Origin: Arthrobacter sp. SLBN-122 | GTDB taxonomy: Bacteria; Actinomycetota; Actinomycetes; Actinomycetales; Micrococcaceae | Reading direction: 5' to 3' | Assembly (NCBI RefSeq): GCF_006715165.1 | Contig: NZ_VFMS01000001.1 | Location: forward strand, 4,216,001-4,280,000 | DNA: 64,000 bases | Shown here: one piece after another, positions 34,971-44,602 of the stretch | Position numbering within the stretch: position 1 is the first letter of the stretch | Layout: every line of letters begins with the position of its first letter | Notes under the pieces: generated by a model | Seen by the model: only the letters and a program-made list of their open reading frames with translations | What the model was told of the DNA's origin: nothing | Database searches by the model: none | Position numbers and translations under genes: made by a program

Positions 34971-34986
34971 TGACCTTCGGCCCTAG
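34971..34986 (+). promoter_or_regulatory. DevR/DosR-like box, strong
   Basis: TGACCTTCGGCCCTAG, two differences from the core seen at 32249, lies 61 bases before the single-domain USP start at 35048 and directly after the 22-base tandem repeat. Confidence 0.65.
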
Positions 34987-35047
34987 CCCCGCCGCGGGGC
35001 TGCGGGCATGATGGGCGTGACAGCGAGGGCCGGACGAGGGAGCAGAC

Positions 35048-35515
35048 ATGAGCATTGCCGGGGCACCAATTGCCAGGATCGTGGTAGGCGTCGACGGATC
35101 GGAGCCTTCCCTGGAGGCGCTCCGCCAGGCCCAGCGGTTTGCCACTCCCCTCGGCGCCAAGGTCCAGGCCATCGCCTGCTGGGAGTACCCGCAGGTGTAC
35201 TCCGGCTACGTCATGATGGGCATTGAAGGCTTCGAGGAGGGCGCGAAGAAGATCCTGGACGAGGCAATGGAACAGGCCTTCGGTGCCGAACTGCCGGCCA
35301 ATGCCACCGCAAGCCTTGTCAGGGGCCATCCCCGCGAGGTGCTGATCGACGCAAGCCGCGATGCCGACATGATCGTGGTGGGGCGCCGCGGGCACGGCGG
35401 ATTCGGCGGACTGCTCCTGGGCTCCGTCAGCTCAGCCGTCGTGGCCCACGCCCACTGCCCCGTGCTGGTGGTCCACACTCCCGAGGGCGGGGCCCACGCC
35501 GCCGAGGGTTCCTGA
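35048..35515 (+). CDS. Universal stress protein, single domain
   Basis: 155 residues: IVVGVDGSEPSLEALRQA at the start and the full ATP loop GRRGHGGFGGLLLGS near residue 113, followed by the dimer strand CPVLVVH. It is close to the USP at 40727 (shared YPQVYSGY/VPAGYGVY and GIEGFE/GIEGFK regions), which suggests a duplication within the island. Its own DevR-like box lies upstream. Cytoplasmic, probably ATP-binding. Confidence 0.93.
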   Translation: MSIAGAPIARIVVGVDGSEPSLEALRQAQRFATPLGAKVQAIACWEYPQVYSGYVMMGIEGFEEGAKKILDEAMEQAFGAELPANATASLVRGHPREVLIDASRDADMIVVGRRGHGGFGGLLLGSVSSAVVAHAHCPVLVVHTPEGGAHAAEGS

Positions 35516-35554
35516 CCAGCCGGCGGCGGGGAAAGCTACTGACGTCCAGGGCGG

Positions 35555-36580
35555 GTGATGGCATTGCCGCTCAGTGAAGCACGACGGCGGACGCTCGCCA
35601 TAGCGCTCGCCGCCGCCCTGGTGGTCCTTGCCATCGCCCTGGCCCTGTTGCTGCCGGCCCTCACGGCCGGTCCGCCGTCGGCTGCGCCGTCCGCCTCACC
35701 GGCGCCGTCTTCCGGACTTCCCAGCCAGTCCGCACTTCCCAGCCCGTCCAGCCCCACGGTCCCGGCCGTTTCGCCTTCCGGCCAGCAGGGCCCACAGGAA
35801 ACGGAGACGCCTGAAGCCGGCCAGATACCGGTGGAGCCGCCCATCACGGTCCCTCCCGTTCCCGGACCGCAGCCCACGCAGGCTCCGGCCGAACCCACGC
35901 CGCCGGAGGAGCCCGCCGCTCCCCCGCAGCCGGCGCCGTTTCCGGACTCCCTCCGCGGCCAGGACCTGACCGTCATCCCCGGGGCGGGGCGTGTGGTTGC
36001 CCTCACGTTCGATGCCGGTGCCAACGCTGCGGGACTGCCCAGTATCCTGTCCACGCTCTCCGCCAAAGGCGTTGCCGGCACCTTTTTCCTGACCGGCAAC
36101 TGGGCTGCCAACAATCCGCAGTCCGTGGCACGCATCGTGGCCGCCGGGCACCGGGTGGCGAACCATTCCATGACCCATCCCGGCTTTACCGGACTGGGCA
36201 ACGAGCAGATCACCCAACAGGTGCGGGGCGCCGAGCAGACAATCCTCGCAGCAGGGGCTGATCCGAGGCCGCTGTTCCGCTTCCCCTACGGCGAACGGGA
36301 CGCCCGAACCATCGCGGCGGTGAACTCGCTGGGCTACGTGGCAGTCAGGTGGACCGTTGACACTTTGGGCTGGAAAGGCACCAGTGGAGGTGCCAGCCTC
36401 CAGTCAGTGGCCGACCGCGTCCAAGCGGGGCTGCAGCCGGGCGAGATCATCCTCATGCACATCGGGTCCAACCCGGATGACGGCACCACCCTCGACGCCG
36501 ACGCCCTCCCCCAGGTCATCGACCGCATTGCGGCCGCCGGGTACGGCTTCGCCACCCTCGACGCCCTGCTGGGGCACTGA
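35555..36580 (+). CDS. Secreted or anchored polysaccharide deacetylase (NodB fold)
   Basis: 341 residues from GTG 35555 or the adjacent ATG. The N-terminal helix ALAAALVVLAIALALLLPAL is followed by a ~90-residue Pro/Ser-rich stalk, then a NodB domain from about residue 130. Motif 2 (HSMTHP) and motif 3 (RFPYGERD) are intact, but motif 1 reads TFDAGAN, so the second Asp, normally a metal ligand, is Ala. It would act on cell-wall or capsule glycan outside the membrane. The next gene starts 12 bases after its stop. Confidence 0.88.
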   Translation: MMALPLSEARRRTLAIALAAALVVLAIALALLLPALTAGPPSAAPSASPAPSSGLPSQSALPSPSSPTVPAVSPSGQQGPQETETPEAGQIPVEPPITVPPVPGPQPTQAPAEPTPPEEPAAPPQPAPFPDSLRGQDLTVIPGAGRVVALTFDAGANAAGLPSILSTLSAKGVAGTFFLTGNWAANNPQSVARIVAAGHRVANHSMTHPGFTGLGNEQITQQVRGAEQTILAAGADPRPLFRFPYGERDARTIAAVNSLGYVAVRWTVDTLGWKGTSGGASLQSVADRVQAGLQPGEIILMHIGSNPDDGTTLDADALPQVIDRIAAAGYGFATLDALLGH

Positions 36581-36592
36581 AAACCCGGCACC

Positions 36593-39409
36593 ATGGCGAA
36601 GACCAGGCCCTCCCGGGGCGGGGAAGTGCGTCCCCGGCGGCCGGAACCCGCCACGCGGCGCCGGCCGGAGAATGCCCCTGATCCGGCACACCATGGACTC
36701 CCCGTCCATGAAGTGGTCCTGCTGCTGGAAACGGATGCAGCACGGGGCCTGGGCCAGGAAGAGGTAGCGCGCCGGCGCGCCCAGTTCGGCCCGAACGAGC
36801 TTCCCCGGTCCAAGGGCGGGGGCATTGCCCGCAAGCTGGGACGGCAATTCAACAACCCGCTGGTCTATGTCCTGCTGGCCGCGGCCGCCGTGACCGTGTT
36901 CCTTGGCGAATTCCTGGACGCGGGCGTCATCCTCGCGGTGGTCCTGGTCAACACGGCGATCGGCTTCATCCAGGAAGTCCGGGCAGACGCGGCCCTGGAC
37001 GCACTGCATTCGCTGGTCCGCACACATGCCGCGGTCACGCGCAGCGGCGAACGGCGGCAGGTTCCCTCCGAGGACCTGGTCCCCGGGGACCTTGTGCTGC
37101 TGGAGGCAGGCGACAAGGTGCCGGCTGACCTGCGCCTGGTGCGGCTGTCCGCCTTGCGCGTGGACGAATCCGCGCTCACGGGGGAATCGGACCCCGTGTC
37201 CAAGGACGAGGTAATACTGCCGCAGGTCACGCCGGTGGCAGACCGGAGGAACATGCTGTACAGCGGTACCCTGGTGACCGCAGGCACCGGAGCGGGCATC
37301 GTCGTCGCCATCGGCGGCGAAACCGAACTTGGCGAAATCCACCGCCTTATGGGGGCGGTCCGGCCGGTGGCCACGCCGCTGACCCTGAAACTGGCACGCT
37401 TCAGCTCGACCCTCACCATAGCCATCCTTGCCCTCGCCGCCGTGGCCTTCCTCGCCGGCCTCGCACATGGTGAGCCGCCGGGGCAAATGTTTACTGCCGC
37501 CGTCGCGCTGGCCGTCGGAGCCATTCCGGAAGGCCTCCCCGCCGCCGTCACGGTGACGCTTGCCATTGGCGTCCGCCGCATGGCGCGCCGCCGGGCCGTG
37601 GTCCGCCGGCTGCCGGTGGTGGAAACGCTGGGCAGCACCACGGTGATCTGTTCTGACAAGACGGGCACCTTCACTGAGAACCAGATGACAGTCCGGGCAC
37701 TCTGGACGCCCTCGGGCACCTATGACGTGACTGGTTCAGGCTACGGACCTGCGGGAGGCATCACCCCGTCGGCATCCCGGCATCCCGGCGGCACCGACCA
37801 GCATGTGACGGCCGCGCCGGAGCATCCGGCGGACGGGGATGCAGCGCTGCAGTGGTCCCTTCTGGGCGGTGCAGCATGCAACGACGCCAAGGTGCACAGG
37901 GAGGGATCCACCTGGCAGGTGCGGGGTGACCCCACCGAGGCCGCGATGCTGGTGGCGGCAGGGAAAGGCGGGATGGACGTTGCCGGCTTCCTGGCCGCCA
38001 ATCCGCGGCAGCAGGAACTGCCGTTCACGTCGGAGCGGCAGTTCATGGCCACCCTGCATGGTTCCACGCTCCCGGAAGGGGGCGGCCTGGTGTTGGTCAA
38101 AGGTGCTGTGGAACGGATCCTTGACCTCTGCTCCCATGAAATGGACACGCACGGCGCCAACAGACCCGTCCGCAGGCATGCCGCGCTCAATGCCGCGCAC
38201 GCGCTCGCAGACAGCGGACTGCGGGTCCTGGCCACCGCCATGATGCGCCTTCCCGCCGAGAGCCGGCCTCTTGCCGGGATCGAATTGCGGGGCCGGATGA
38301 CCTTGACGGGGCTCCAGGCCATGCACGATCCACCGCGGGAAGCGGCCGCAGCTTCCGTGAAGGCTTGCCAGCGCGCGGGCGTGGCGGTGAAGATGATCAC
38401 CGGAGACCATGTGCGGACCGCGGTGACGGTGGCGGCAGCGGTGGGCCTGGCCGCCGACCGTGACACCGGGACGGCCCTGACAGGCATGGAGCTGGACGCC
38501 ATTCCGGCAGATCAGTTTGCCGGCGCGGTGGAGCGGGCAACAGTTTTCGCCCGGGTTTCGCCGGAACAGAAACTCCGCCTTATCGGGGCCCTCCAGTCCC
38601 GTGGACACGTGGCCGCCATGACGGGGGACGGCGTCAACGACGCCCCTGCCCTTCGGCAGGCGAATGTGGGCATCGCCATGGGGCGGACCGGAACGGAAGT
38701 GGCCAAGGAGGCATCGGACATCGTCCTGACCGATGATGACTTTGCCACCATTGAGGCCGCGGTTGAAGAGGGCCGGAACGTCTTCGACAACCTGACCAAA
38801 TTCATCGTGTGGACGCTGCCCACCAACATGGCCGAGGGGCTGGTAATCCTCGTGGCCATCCTGCTGGGGGCAACGCTGCCCATCCTGCCCACCCAGATCC
38901 TGTGGATCAACATGACCACCGCCGTGGCCCTTGGACTGATGCTCGCCTTTGAGCCGAAGGAACCGGGGTTGATGTCCCGTCCGCCCCGGCCGCCGGGCCG
39001 GCCCCTCCTGACGTGGGCCCTGACCGTGCGGATCCTCCTCGTTTCGGCGCTGCTGGTCGCAGGAGCCTGGTGGCTGTTCGAACACGAACTGGCCGTTGGC
39101 GCATCCGTTGCCCAGGCCCGCACGTCCGCCGTCAACCTTTTCGTGGCCGTGGAAGTCGCTTACCTCTTCAGCTGCCGGTCCCTGACCCGGCCGGCCTGGC
39201 GGATCAGCCCGTTCAGCAACCGCTGGCTCCTTGTCGGCGTCGCGGTCCAGGCCGCCGGCCAAGCAGCCCTGACCTACGCACCGCTGATGAACGGTCTCTT
39301 CCACACCGCCCCTATCAGCGGGGAGGCCTGGCTGCGGATCCTTGGCCTCGCCCTGCTTGCCTCCCTGGCCGTCGCCGTGGACAAACGTCTGAGGCGCCGT
39401 GGTTTCTAG
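36593..39409 (+). CDS. P-type cation ATPase, type II (SERCA/PMR1-like)
   Basis: 938 residues from ATG 36593; the first ~40 residues are Arg/Pro-rich and the true start may be later. A cation_ATPase_N region (about 42-90), the actuator motif LTGESDPVSK, TM4 motif AIPEGLPAAVT, phosphorylation site DKTGT at Asp355, the TGDGVND hinge and ten hydrophobic segments are visible. IPEGLP is typical of Ca2+ or Mn2+ pumps; the actual ion is inferred. It follows the NodB-family gene by 12 bases. Very long antisense open frames here are composition artefacts. Confidence 0.93.
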   Translation: MAKTRPSRGGEVRPRRPEPATRRRPENAPDPAHHGLPVHEVVLLLETDAARGLGQEEVARRRAQFGPNELPRSKGGGIARKLGRQFNNPLVYVLLAAAAVTVFLGEFLDAGVILAVVLVNTAIGFIQEVRADAALDALHSLVRTHAAVTRSGERRQVPSEDLVPGDLVLLEAGDKVPADLRLVRLSALRVDESALTGESDPVSKDEVILPQVTPVADRRNMLYSGTLVTAGTGAGIVVAIGGETELGEIHRLMGAVRPVATPLTLKLARFSSTLTIAILALAAVAFLAGLAHGEPPGQMFTAAVALAVGAIPEGLPAAVTVTLAIGVRRMARRRAVVRRLPVVETLGSTTVICSDKTGTFTENQMTVRALWTPSGTYDVTGSGYGPAGGITPSASRHPGGTDQHVTAAPEHPADGDAALQWSLLGGAACNDAKVHREGSTWQVRGDPTEAAMLVAAGKGGMDVAGFLAANPRQQELPFTSERQFMATLHGSTLPEGGGLVLVKGAVERILDLCSHEMDTHGANRPVRRHAALNAAHALADSGLRVLATAMMRLPAESRPLAGIELRGRMTLTGLQAMHDPPREAAAASVKACQRAGVAVKMITGDHVRTAVTVAAAVGLAADRDTGTALTGMELDAIPADQFAGAVERATVFARVSPEQKLRLIGALQSRGHVAAMTGDGVNDAPALRQANVGIAMGRTGTEVAKEASDIVLTDDDFATIEAAVEEGRNVFDNLTKFIVWTLPTNMAEGLVILVAILLGATLPILPTQILWINMTTAVALGLMLAFEPKEPGLMSRPPRPPGRPLLTWALTVRILLVSALLVAGAWWLFEHELAVGASVAQARTSAVNLFVAVEVAYLFSCRSLTRPAWRISPFSNRWLLVGVAVQAAGQAALTYAPLMNGLFHTAPISGEAWLRILGLALLASLAVAVDKRLRRRGF

Positions 39410-39431
39410 TGCCTGACACCCGTCCCGGGAC

Positions 39432-39447
39432 GGGACTAATGGCTCTG
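39432..39447 (+). promoter_or_regulatory. DevR/DosR-like box, moderate
   Basis: GGGACTAATGGCTCTG matches the core at 10 of 15 positions and lies 83 bases before the SHOCT gene start. The adjoining CGTCCCGGGACG is a perfect 12-base palindrome (39421-39432). Confidence 0.45.
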
Positions 39448-39484
39448 CCCCCGGCCACCGGGAGCATCCCATACTGAAAGTGGA

Positions 39485-39507
39485 AGGCGGACGGTTGGCG
39501 TCCGCCT
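39485..39507 (+). terminator. Hairpin in the leader of the SHOCT gene
   Basis: AGGCGGACG (39485-39493) and CGTCCGCCT (39499-39507) form a perfect 9-base stem with loop GTTGG, followed by CCATTTGA. It may end the ATPase transcript or act in the leader of the next operon. The T run is weak. Confidence 0.4.
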
Positions 39508-39529
39508 CCATTTGACCGGAGGTCGTGAA

Positions 39530-39787
39530 GTGTACGGCTGGAATGGCGGAATGGGCCTTTGGGGCTATGTCCTGATGAGCATCAGCATGGTGGTGGTCTG
39601 GGGAGCAATCATCACCGGCATTGTCCTGCTGGCCCGTTCCCTGCGGGCGCCCTCCCTGAATGCACCCCAGCCCCCGTCGCCCCGAAAGGCAGAGGACGTA
39701 CTGGCCGAGCGCTTCGCGCGCGGCGAGATCGACGTCGCGGAATACCAGAACAGGCTGGCTGTCCTGCGCGGCCACCCGGGTAGCTGA
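39530..39787 (+). CDS. Small membrane protein with SHOCT domain
   Basis: 85 residues from GTG 39530, set by GGAGGT six bases before it; a TTG at 39512 is less likely. One hydrophobic helix (YVLMSISMVVVWGAIITGIVLLA) is followed by a short linker and the SHOCT motif DVLAERFARGEIDVAEYQNRLAVL. SHOCT is a small oligomerisation or targeting domain. First gene of the SHOCT-DUF3040-hemerythrin cluster, preceded by a DevR-like box and a leader hairpin. Confidence 0.87.
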   Translation: MYGWNGGMGLWGYVLMSISMVVVWGAIITGIVLLARSLRAPSLNAPQPPSPRKAEDVLAERFARGEIDVAEYQNRLAVLRGHPGS

Positions 39788-39814
39788 CGTCCGGCTCCCC
39801 GCAGGCAATGGACA

Positions 39815-40144
39815 GTGGGTGCAGCTGTGCCGCTCTCTGAATTTGAAAAACGCGAACTCGAACAGATCGGCCATGGACTGGCTGAGGAGGACCCCGGCTT
39901 CGCCGCCCTGCTTGGCCGGGATGCCTTTGCGCTGTCCCAGCGGGCCCGGTTCTGGCGCGGGTTGCTCCTTGTCGCGGCAGGAATCTGCGTCCTGCTGCTT
40001 GGCCTGGTGGTCCGTGTTCCCTGGCTGGGCATTGCGGGGTTCGCCATCATGAACGGTGCAGGGTACTGGGCCGTCAAGGACCTGCGCTGGTCGCCCCGGA
40101 CCACGAAGCGGCAGGTCACCCAAATGGAAGGCAACAACGAATGA
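39815..40144 (+). CDS. DUF3040 membrane protein
   Basis: 109 residues from GTG 39815 (GTG 39827 is an alternative giving the family's usual PLSEFEKRELEQI start). Two adjacent hydrophobic helices (about 49-83) follow a helical N-terminus, as in DUF3040. Function is unknown. It starts 27 bases after the SHOCT gene and its stop overlaps the hemerythrin start as ATGA, indicating translational coupling. Confidence 0.87.
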   Translation: MGAAVPLSEFEKRELEQIGHGLAEEDPGFAALLGRDAFALSQRARFWRGLLLVAAGICVLLLGLVVRVPWLGIAGFAIMNGAGYWAVKDLRWSPRTTKRQVTQMEGNNE

Positions 40145-40665
40145 ACGCTGGACCAGGTAAGGACGCCACGGCCGAGGCTCACGCGCTGCAGGCCGTTGAA
40201 GCCCACCATGCGGACATGCTGCGGCAGTTGAACGCGCTGGCGGGACTGCTGACCGAGGCCGTGGAGGCACGGGACCCCGCCGCCGGGCAGGAAACGCGGG
40301 CCGCGCTGCTGGACTGGTGCGACAGGCAGCTGGTGCCGCACGCCCTGGCAGAGGAAGGTCCCCTCTACAGCGGTCCGCACGCCATGCCGGAGGCCAGGCT
40401 GCTGGTGGACGGAATGCTGGCCGAGCACCAGGTGATAGTGGGCCTGGTCGAGGAGCTCAGGACGGCCGACGGCGTTGCTGCCGCAGTGGCCGCCGGTGCT
40501 ATCCAGCGGATTTTCGCCCTGCACCTGGACAAGGAAAACCGGCTCTTGATGCCCTTCGTCATCGATTCTACGGAGCTGTCGCTTGCCCGGGCGGTTGAAG
40601 GACTCCACGAACTGGTGGGAGAGGGCGCCGCCCACCATCTTGGGCAGGGTCACCACAGCCACTGA
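40141..40665 (+). CDS. Hemerythrin-like HHE domain protein
   Basis: 174 residues, four-helix bundle. Likely di-iron ligands are the histidines and acidic residues in AVEAHHADML, LVPHALAEEGPLY, AEHQVIVGLVEEL and FALHLDKENRLL. The C-terminus is His-rich (HHLGQGHHSH). Hemerythrins bind O2 or NO or handle iron, which suits a hypoxia island. Third gene of the SHOCT-DUF3040 cluster; its ATG overlaps the previous stop. It converges with the next USP gene. Confidence 0.88.
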   Translation: MNAGPGKDATAEAHALQAVEAHHADMLRQLNALAGLLTEAVEARDPAAGQETRAALLDWCDRQLVPHALAEEGPLYSGPHAMPEARLLVDGMLAEHQVIVGLVEELRTADGVAAAVAAGAIQRIFALHLDKENRLLMPFVIDSTELSLARAVEGLHELVGEGAAHHLGQGHHSH

Positions 40666-40726
40666 TTCCCAGGTACTGGTACGACGGCGGCGTGCCGGGT
40701 TGATCTGCCAGCGCGCCTGGTGCCGG

Positions 40727-41206
40727 TCAAGGCGCTGTAGATGCCTGTGACTGCCTCCCGTCGGGATGGCCTGCGTCCGTCTCCTCGGGGGCGTGCACCA
40801 CCAGCACGGGACAGTGGGCATGGCTTACGCACGCAGAGCTCACCGAGCCAAGAATGAAGCTCCCGTGTCCCCTCCTGCCCACGATCAGCAGGGACGCGTT
40901 ACGGCTCGCGTCAATCAGCAGCGGGCCTGGTTTACCCCGCACCAGCCGGGCGTGCACAAAGGGCGGCAGCTCCTCGAAGGCGTCCGCCAACGCCTGCTGG
41001 AGTACCTCATGGGCGGCAAATTTGAACCCCTCGATACCTACCGCGAGGTACACCCCATAGCCGGCAGGCACGTCCCAGCAGGCCCATGCCTCCACCGTCG
41101 CAGACAGGGGCTCCGCCATGGCCCGGGCTACCCGGAGCGCGGCGATGGAGGCGTCGGATCCATCCACCGCAACGATGATCCGGGGATGCGGTCCAGGGGC
41201 ACTCAT
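40727..41206 (-). CDS. Universal stress protein with shortened ATP loop
   Basis: 159 residues from ATG 41206; the frame runs on to 41356 but through the DevR-like box. IIVAVDGSDASIAALRVA opens the domain. The ATP loop reads GRRGHGSFILGS, three residues shorter than G-x2-G-x9-GS in its close paralogue at 35048, so nucleotide binding may be altered. The last 20 residues are a polar tail. A strong box lies 94 bases upstream. Confidence 0.9.
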   Translation of the reverse strand: MSAPGPHPRIIVAVDGSDASIAALRVARAMAEPLSATVEAWACWDVPAGYGVYLAVGIEGFKFAAHEVLQQALADAFEELPPFVHARLVRGKPGPLLIDASRNASLLIVGRRGHGSFILGSVSSACVSHAHCPVLVVHAPEETDAGHPDGRQSQASTAP

Positions 41207-41300
41207 GCCTGCTCCATTCACTGTTGTTTGCCACGTTCCCGTGCAGGGGTTCCCTCCTGCGGGCGTCGTCCCAGAATCGCGCAGAACCGGGGGCCGGGGG

Positions 41301-41315
41301 TAGGGCCAAAAGTCA
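41301..41315 (-). promoter_or_regulatory. DevR/DosR-like box, strong
   Basis: TAGGGCCAAAAGTCA, the exact reverse complement of the core TGACTTTTGGCCCTA, lies 94 bases upstream of the USP start at 41206 and in the shared upstream region of devR. Confidence 0.75.
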
Positions 41316-41364
41316 TGACGGGAACAGCACAGGGACTCCGCCTGCCACAGTGCCACCCACCGGC

Positions 41365-41379
41365 GGACTTAGGTCCCTT
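41365..41379 (+). promoter_or_regulatory. DevR/DosR-like box before devR, moderate
   Basis: GGACTTAGGTCCCTT is nearly palindromic (GGACTTAGGTCC) and is the site closest in form to the mycobacterial consensus GGGACTTTNGTCCC. It lies about 99 bases before the devR-like start, suggesting autoregulation. Confidence 0.5.
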
Positions 41380-41477
41380 CCCGGCATGACGGCCGCTGGG
41401 GAACAATGGGGTCAGGCCCTCGGGGGCCGCCCCGCACTGATGCGGGTTTTGAGTCCTGGAGATTTGGGGAGCGTTCT

Positions 41478-42158
41478 GTGCACATGCATGAAGCTGGGTC
41501 TGATGAAGCAGCAGGATCGTCCGGTCAGGTCCGCGTGTTCATCCTCGATGACCACGAACTGGTCCGGCAGGGACTGAAGGACCTGCTGGAGGGCGAAGGG
41601 TTCCTGGTTGTGGGCGAAAGCGGATCCGCGGCCGAGGCCACCCGCCGGATTCCGGCCCTGCACCCGGACATCGCCATCCTGGACGGAAGGCTTCCCGACG
41701 GCACGGGCATTGAGGTGTGCCGGGATGTGCGTTCCCTCGATCCCCGCCTGCGCTGCCTGATCCTTACCAGTTACGACGACGAACAGGCCCTCCGCGGCGC
41801 AGTCCTGGCCGGCGCCTCCGGATACATCCTGAAACAGATCAGGAGCGATGACCTCCTGGCGGGGATCCGCAAAGCGGCTGCGGGCGAATCCCTGTTTGAG
41901 CCGGGAGTCGAGCAGCAGATCATCACCGGGCTTTCCACGGTACCCACCGATCCCCGGTTGGAGGGCCTGAGCGCGCAGGAGAAGAAGGTGCTGGCGCTGA
42001 TCGGCCAGGGGCTGACCAACCGGCAGATCGGCGATGAGCTGTTCCTGGCCGAAAAGACGGTCAAGAACTATGTGTCGTCCATCCTGGCCAAACTGGGCTT
42101 CGAGCGCCGGACGCAGGCCGCCGTCTATGTCACCAAAAGCGCAACGGACACTGCCTGA
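41478..42158 (+). CDS. devR: NarL/LuxR-type response regulator, DevR (DosR)-like
   Basis: 226 residues from GTG 41478, which has GGGGAG six bases before it. The receiver domain (about 17-135) has the acidic pair DD at 24-25, phospho-acceptor Asp69 (DIAILDGRLP), Thr97 and Lys119. The LuxR-type HTH includes LTNRQIGDELFLAEKTVKNYVSSILAKLGFERRTQAAV, whose EKTVKNYVS recognition helix is, as far as I recall, the same as in mycobacterial DosR. It should activate the hypoxia/NO genes bearing the boxes listed here. Its kinase gene is convergent, 26 bases away. Confidence 0.92.
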   Translation: MHMHEAGSDEAAGSSGQVRVFILDDHELVRQGLKDLLEGEGFLVVGESGSAAEATRRIPALHPDIAILDGRLPDGTGIEVCRDVRSLDPRLRCLILTSYDDEQALRGAVLAGASGYILKQIRSDDLLAGIRKAAAGESLFEPGVEQQIITGLSTVPTDPRLEGLSAQEKKVLALIGQGLTNRQIGDELFLAEKTVKNYVSSILAKLGFERRTQAAVYVTKSATDTA

Positions 42159-42184
42159 CAACCCGGCACCGCCTGGCCTACCCA

Positions 42185-43915
<1,731 letters not shown>

Positions 43916-44051
43916 CTATCCAAGTGTCCGGAACGGAAGTGCCTGCCCCCGCCCACAAGTCCGTCTTCACCTGAGCATGAAGACATGTCCTGGGATCATT
44001 GTAAAAGGGCTCGTCAACAGCCGGCGGGACCTTCTTCCCTATCGGCGGACA

Positions 44052-44066
44052 ATTCCCGGCCCTAGG
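44052..44066 (+). promoter_or_regulatory. DevR/DosR-like half box, weak
   Basis: ATTCCCGGCCCTAGG shares only the GGCCCTAG half with the strong sites and ends eight bases before ATG 44075. That is closer than any other box, so it may be chance. Confidence 0.25.
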
Positions 44067-44074
44067 CTACGGCC

Positions 44075-44533
44075 ATGAATACAGCAGCGGCAGAACCGGA
44101 AATCAAAGAACTCGGCGTCCACGATTGCTGGAAATACCTTCGCTCCACGTCCATCTGCAGGATCGCCTTCACTGACGGGGAGGCCTTGGAAAACTACCCC
44201 GTGAATTTCGTTCCCAGCAACGGCACCCTGCTCATCCGTACCGGCGAAGGCACAAAGCTTGCCTCCCTGACGGACCGGAAAGCCGTCACGGTTGAGGCTG
44301 ACGGAATGAACCAGTACGGCACTATCGCCTGGAGCGTCATCCTCAAAGGGCACGCGCTGGTGGTGTCCGACGAAGAGGAAACACGGGACGCGATGGAGGC
44401 GGGCCTGTCCCCCTGGCAGCCGGGCCGGAAGAACGTCCTGCTGCGGTTTACGCCGGAGGACATCAGCGGCCGGAAGTTCGTGATTGCGGCGCCCACCCAT
44501 TGGTGGCCGCCCCGGGAACCCGCCGCCGGTTAG
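44075..44533 (+). CDS. Pyridoxamine 5'-phosphate oxidase-fold protein
   Basis: 152 residues with the split-barrel flavin-binding fold: CWKYLRSTSICRIAFTDGEALENYPVNFV at the start, TGEGTKLASLTDRKAVTVEAD in the middle, and GWSVILKG-like strand (YGTIAWSVILKGHALVV). Members reduce F420 or FMN-linked substrates or bind haem or flavin; similar proteins occur in the DosR regulon. ATG 44075 has no clear ribosome site, which would suit a leaderless message. It lies between devS (divergent) and the tandem USP gene. Confidence 0.87.
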   Translation: MNTAAAEPEIKELGVHDCWKYLRSTSICRIAFTDGEALENYPVNFVPSNGTLLIRTGEGTKLASLTDRKAVTVEADGMNQYGTIAWSVILKGHALVVSDEEETRDAMEAGLSPWQPGRKNVLLRFTPEDISGRKFVIAAPTHWWPPREPAAG

Positions 44534-44602
44534 GCCAACGCTGGAAACCGCCGCATGGCACCGCCCACAACCCTTTCCACGTACCCCAAAGGATGGACTC
44601 CC

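Noticed and set aside
37736..40270. 844-residue open frame on the minus strand opposite the SERCA-like ATPase and the hemerythrin cluster
   Set aside because: It lies antisense to four clear genes, has no recognisable domain and typical high-GC shadow composition.
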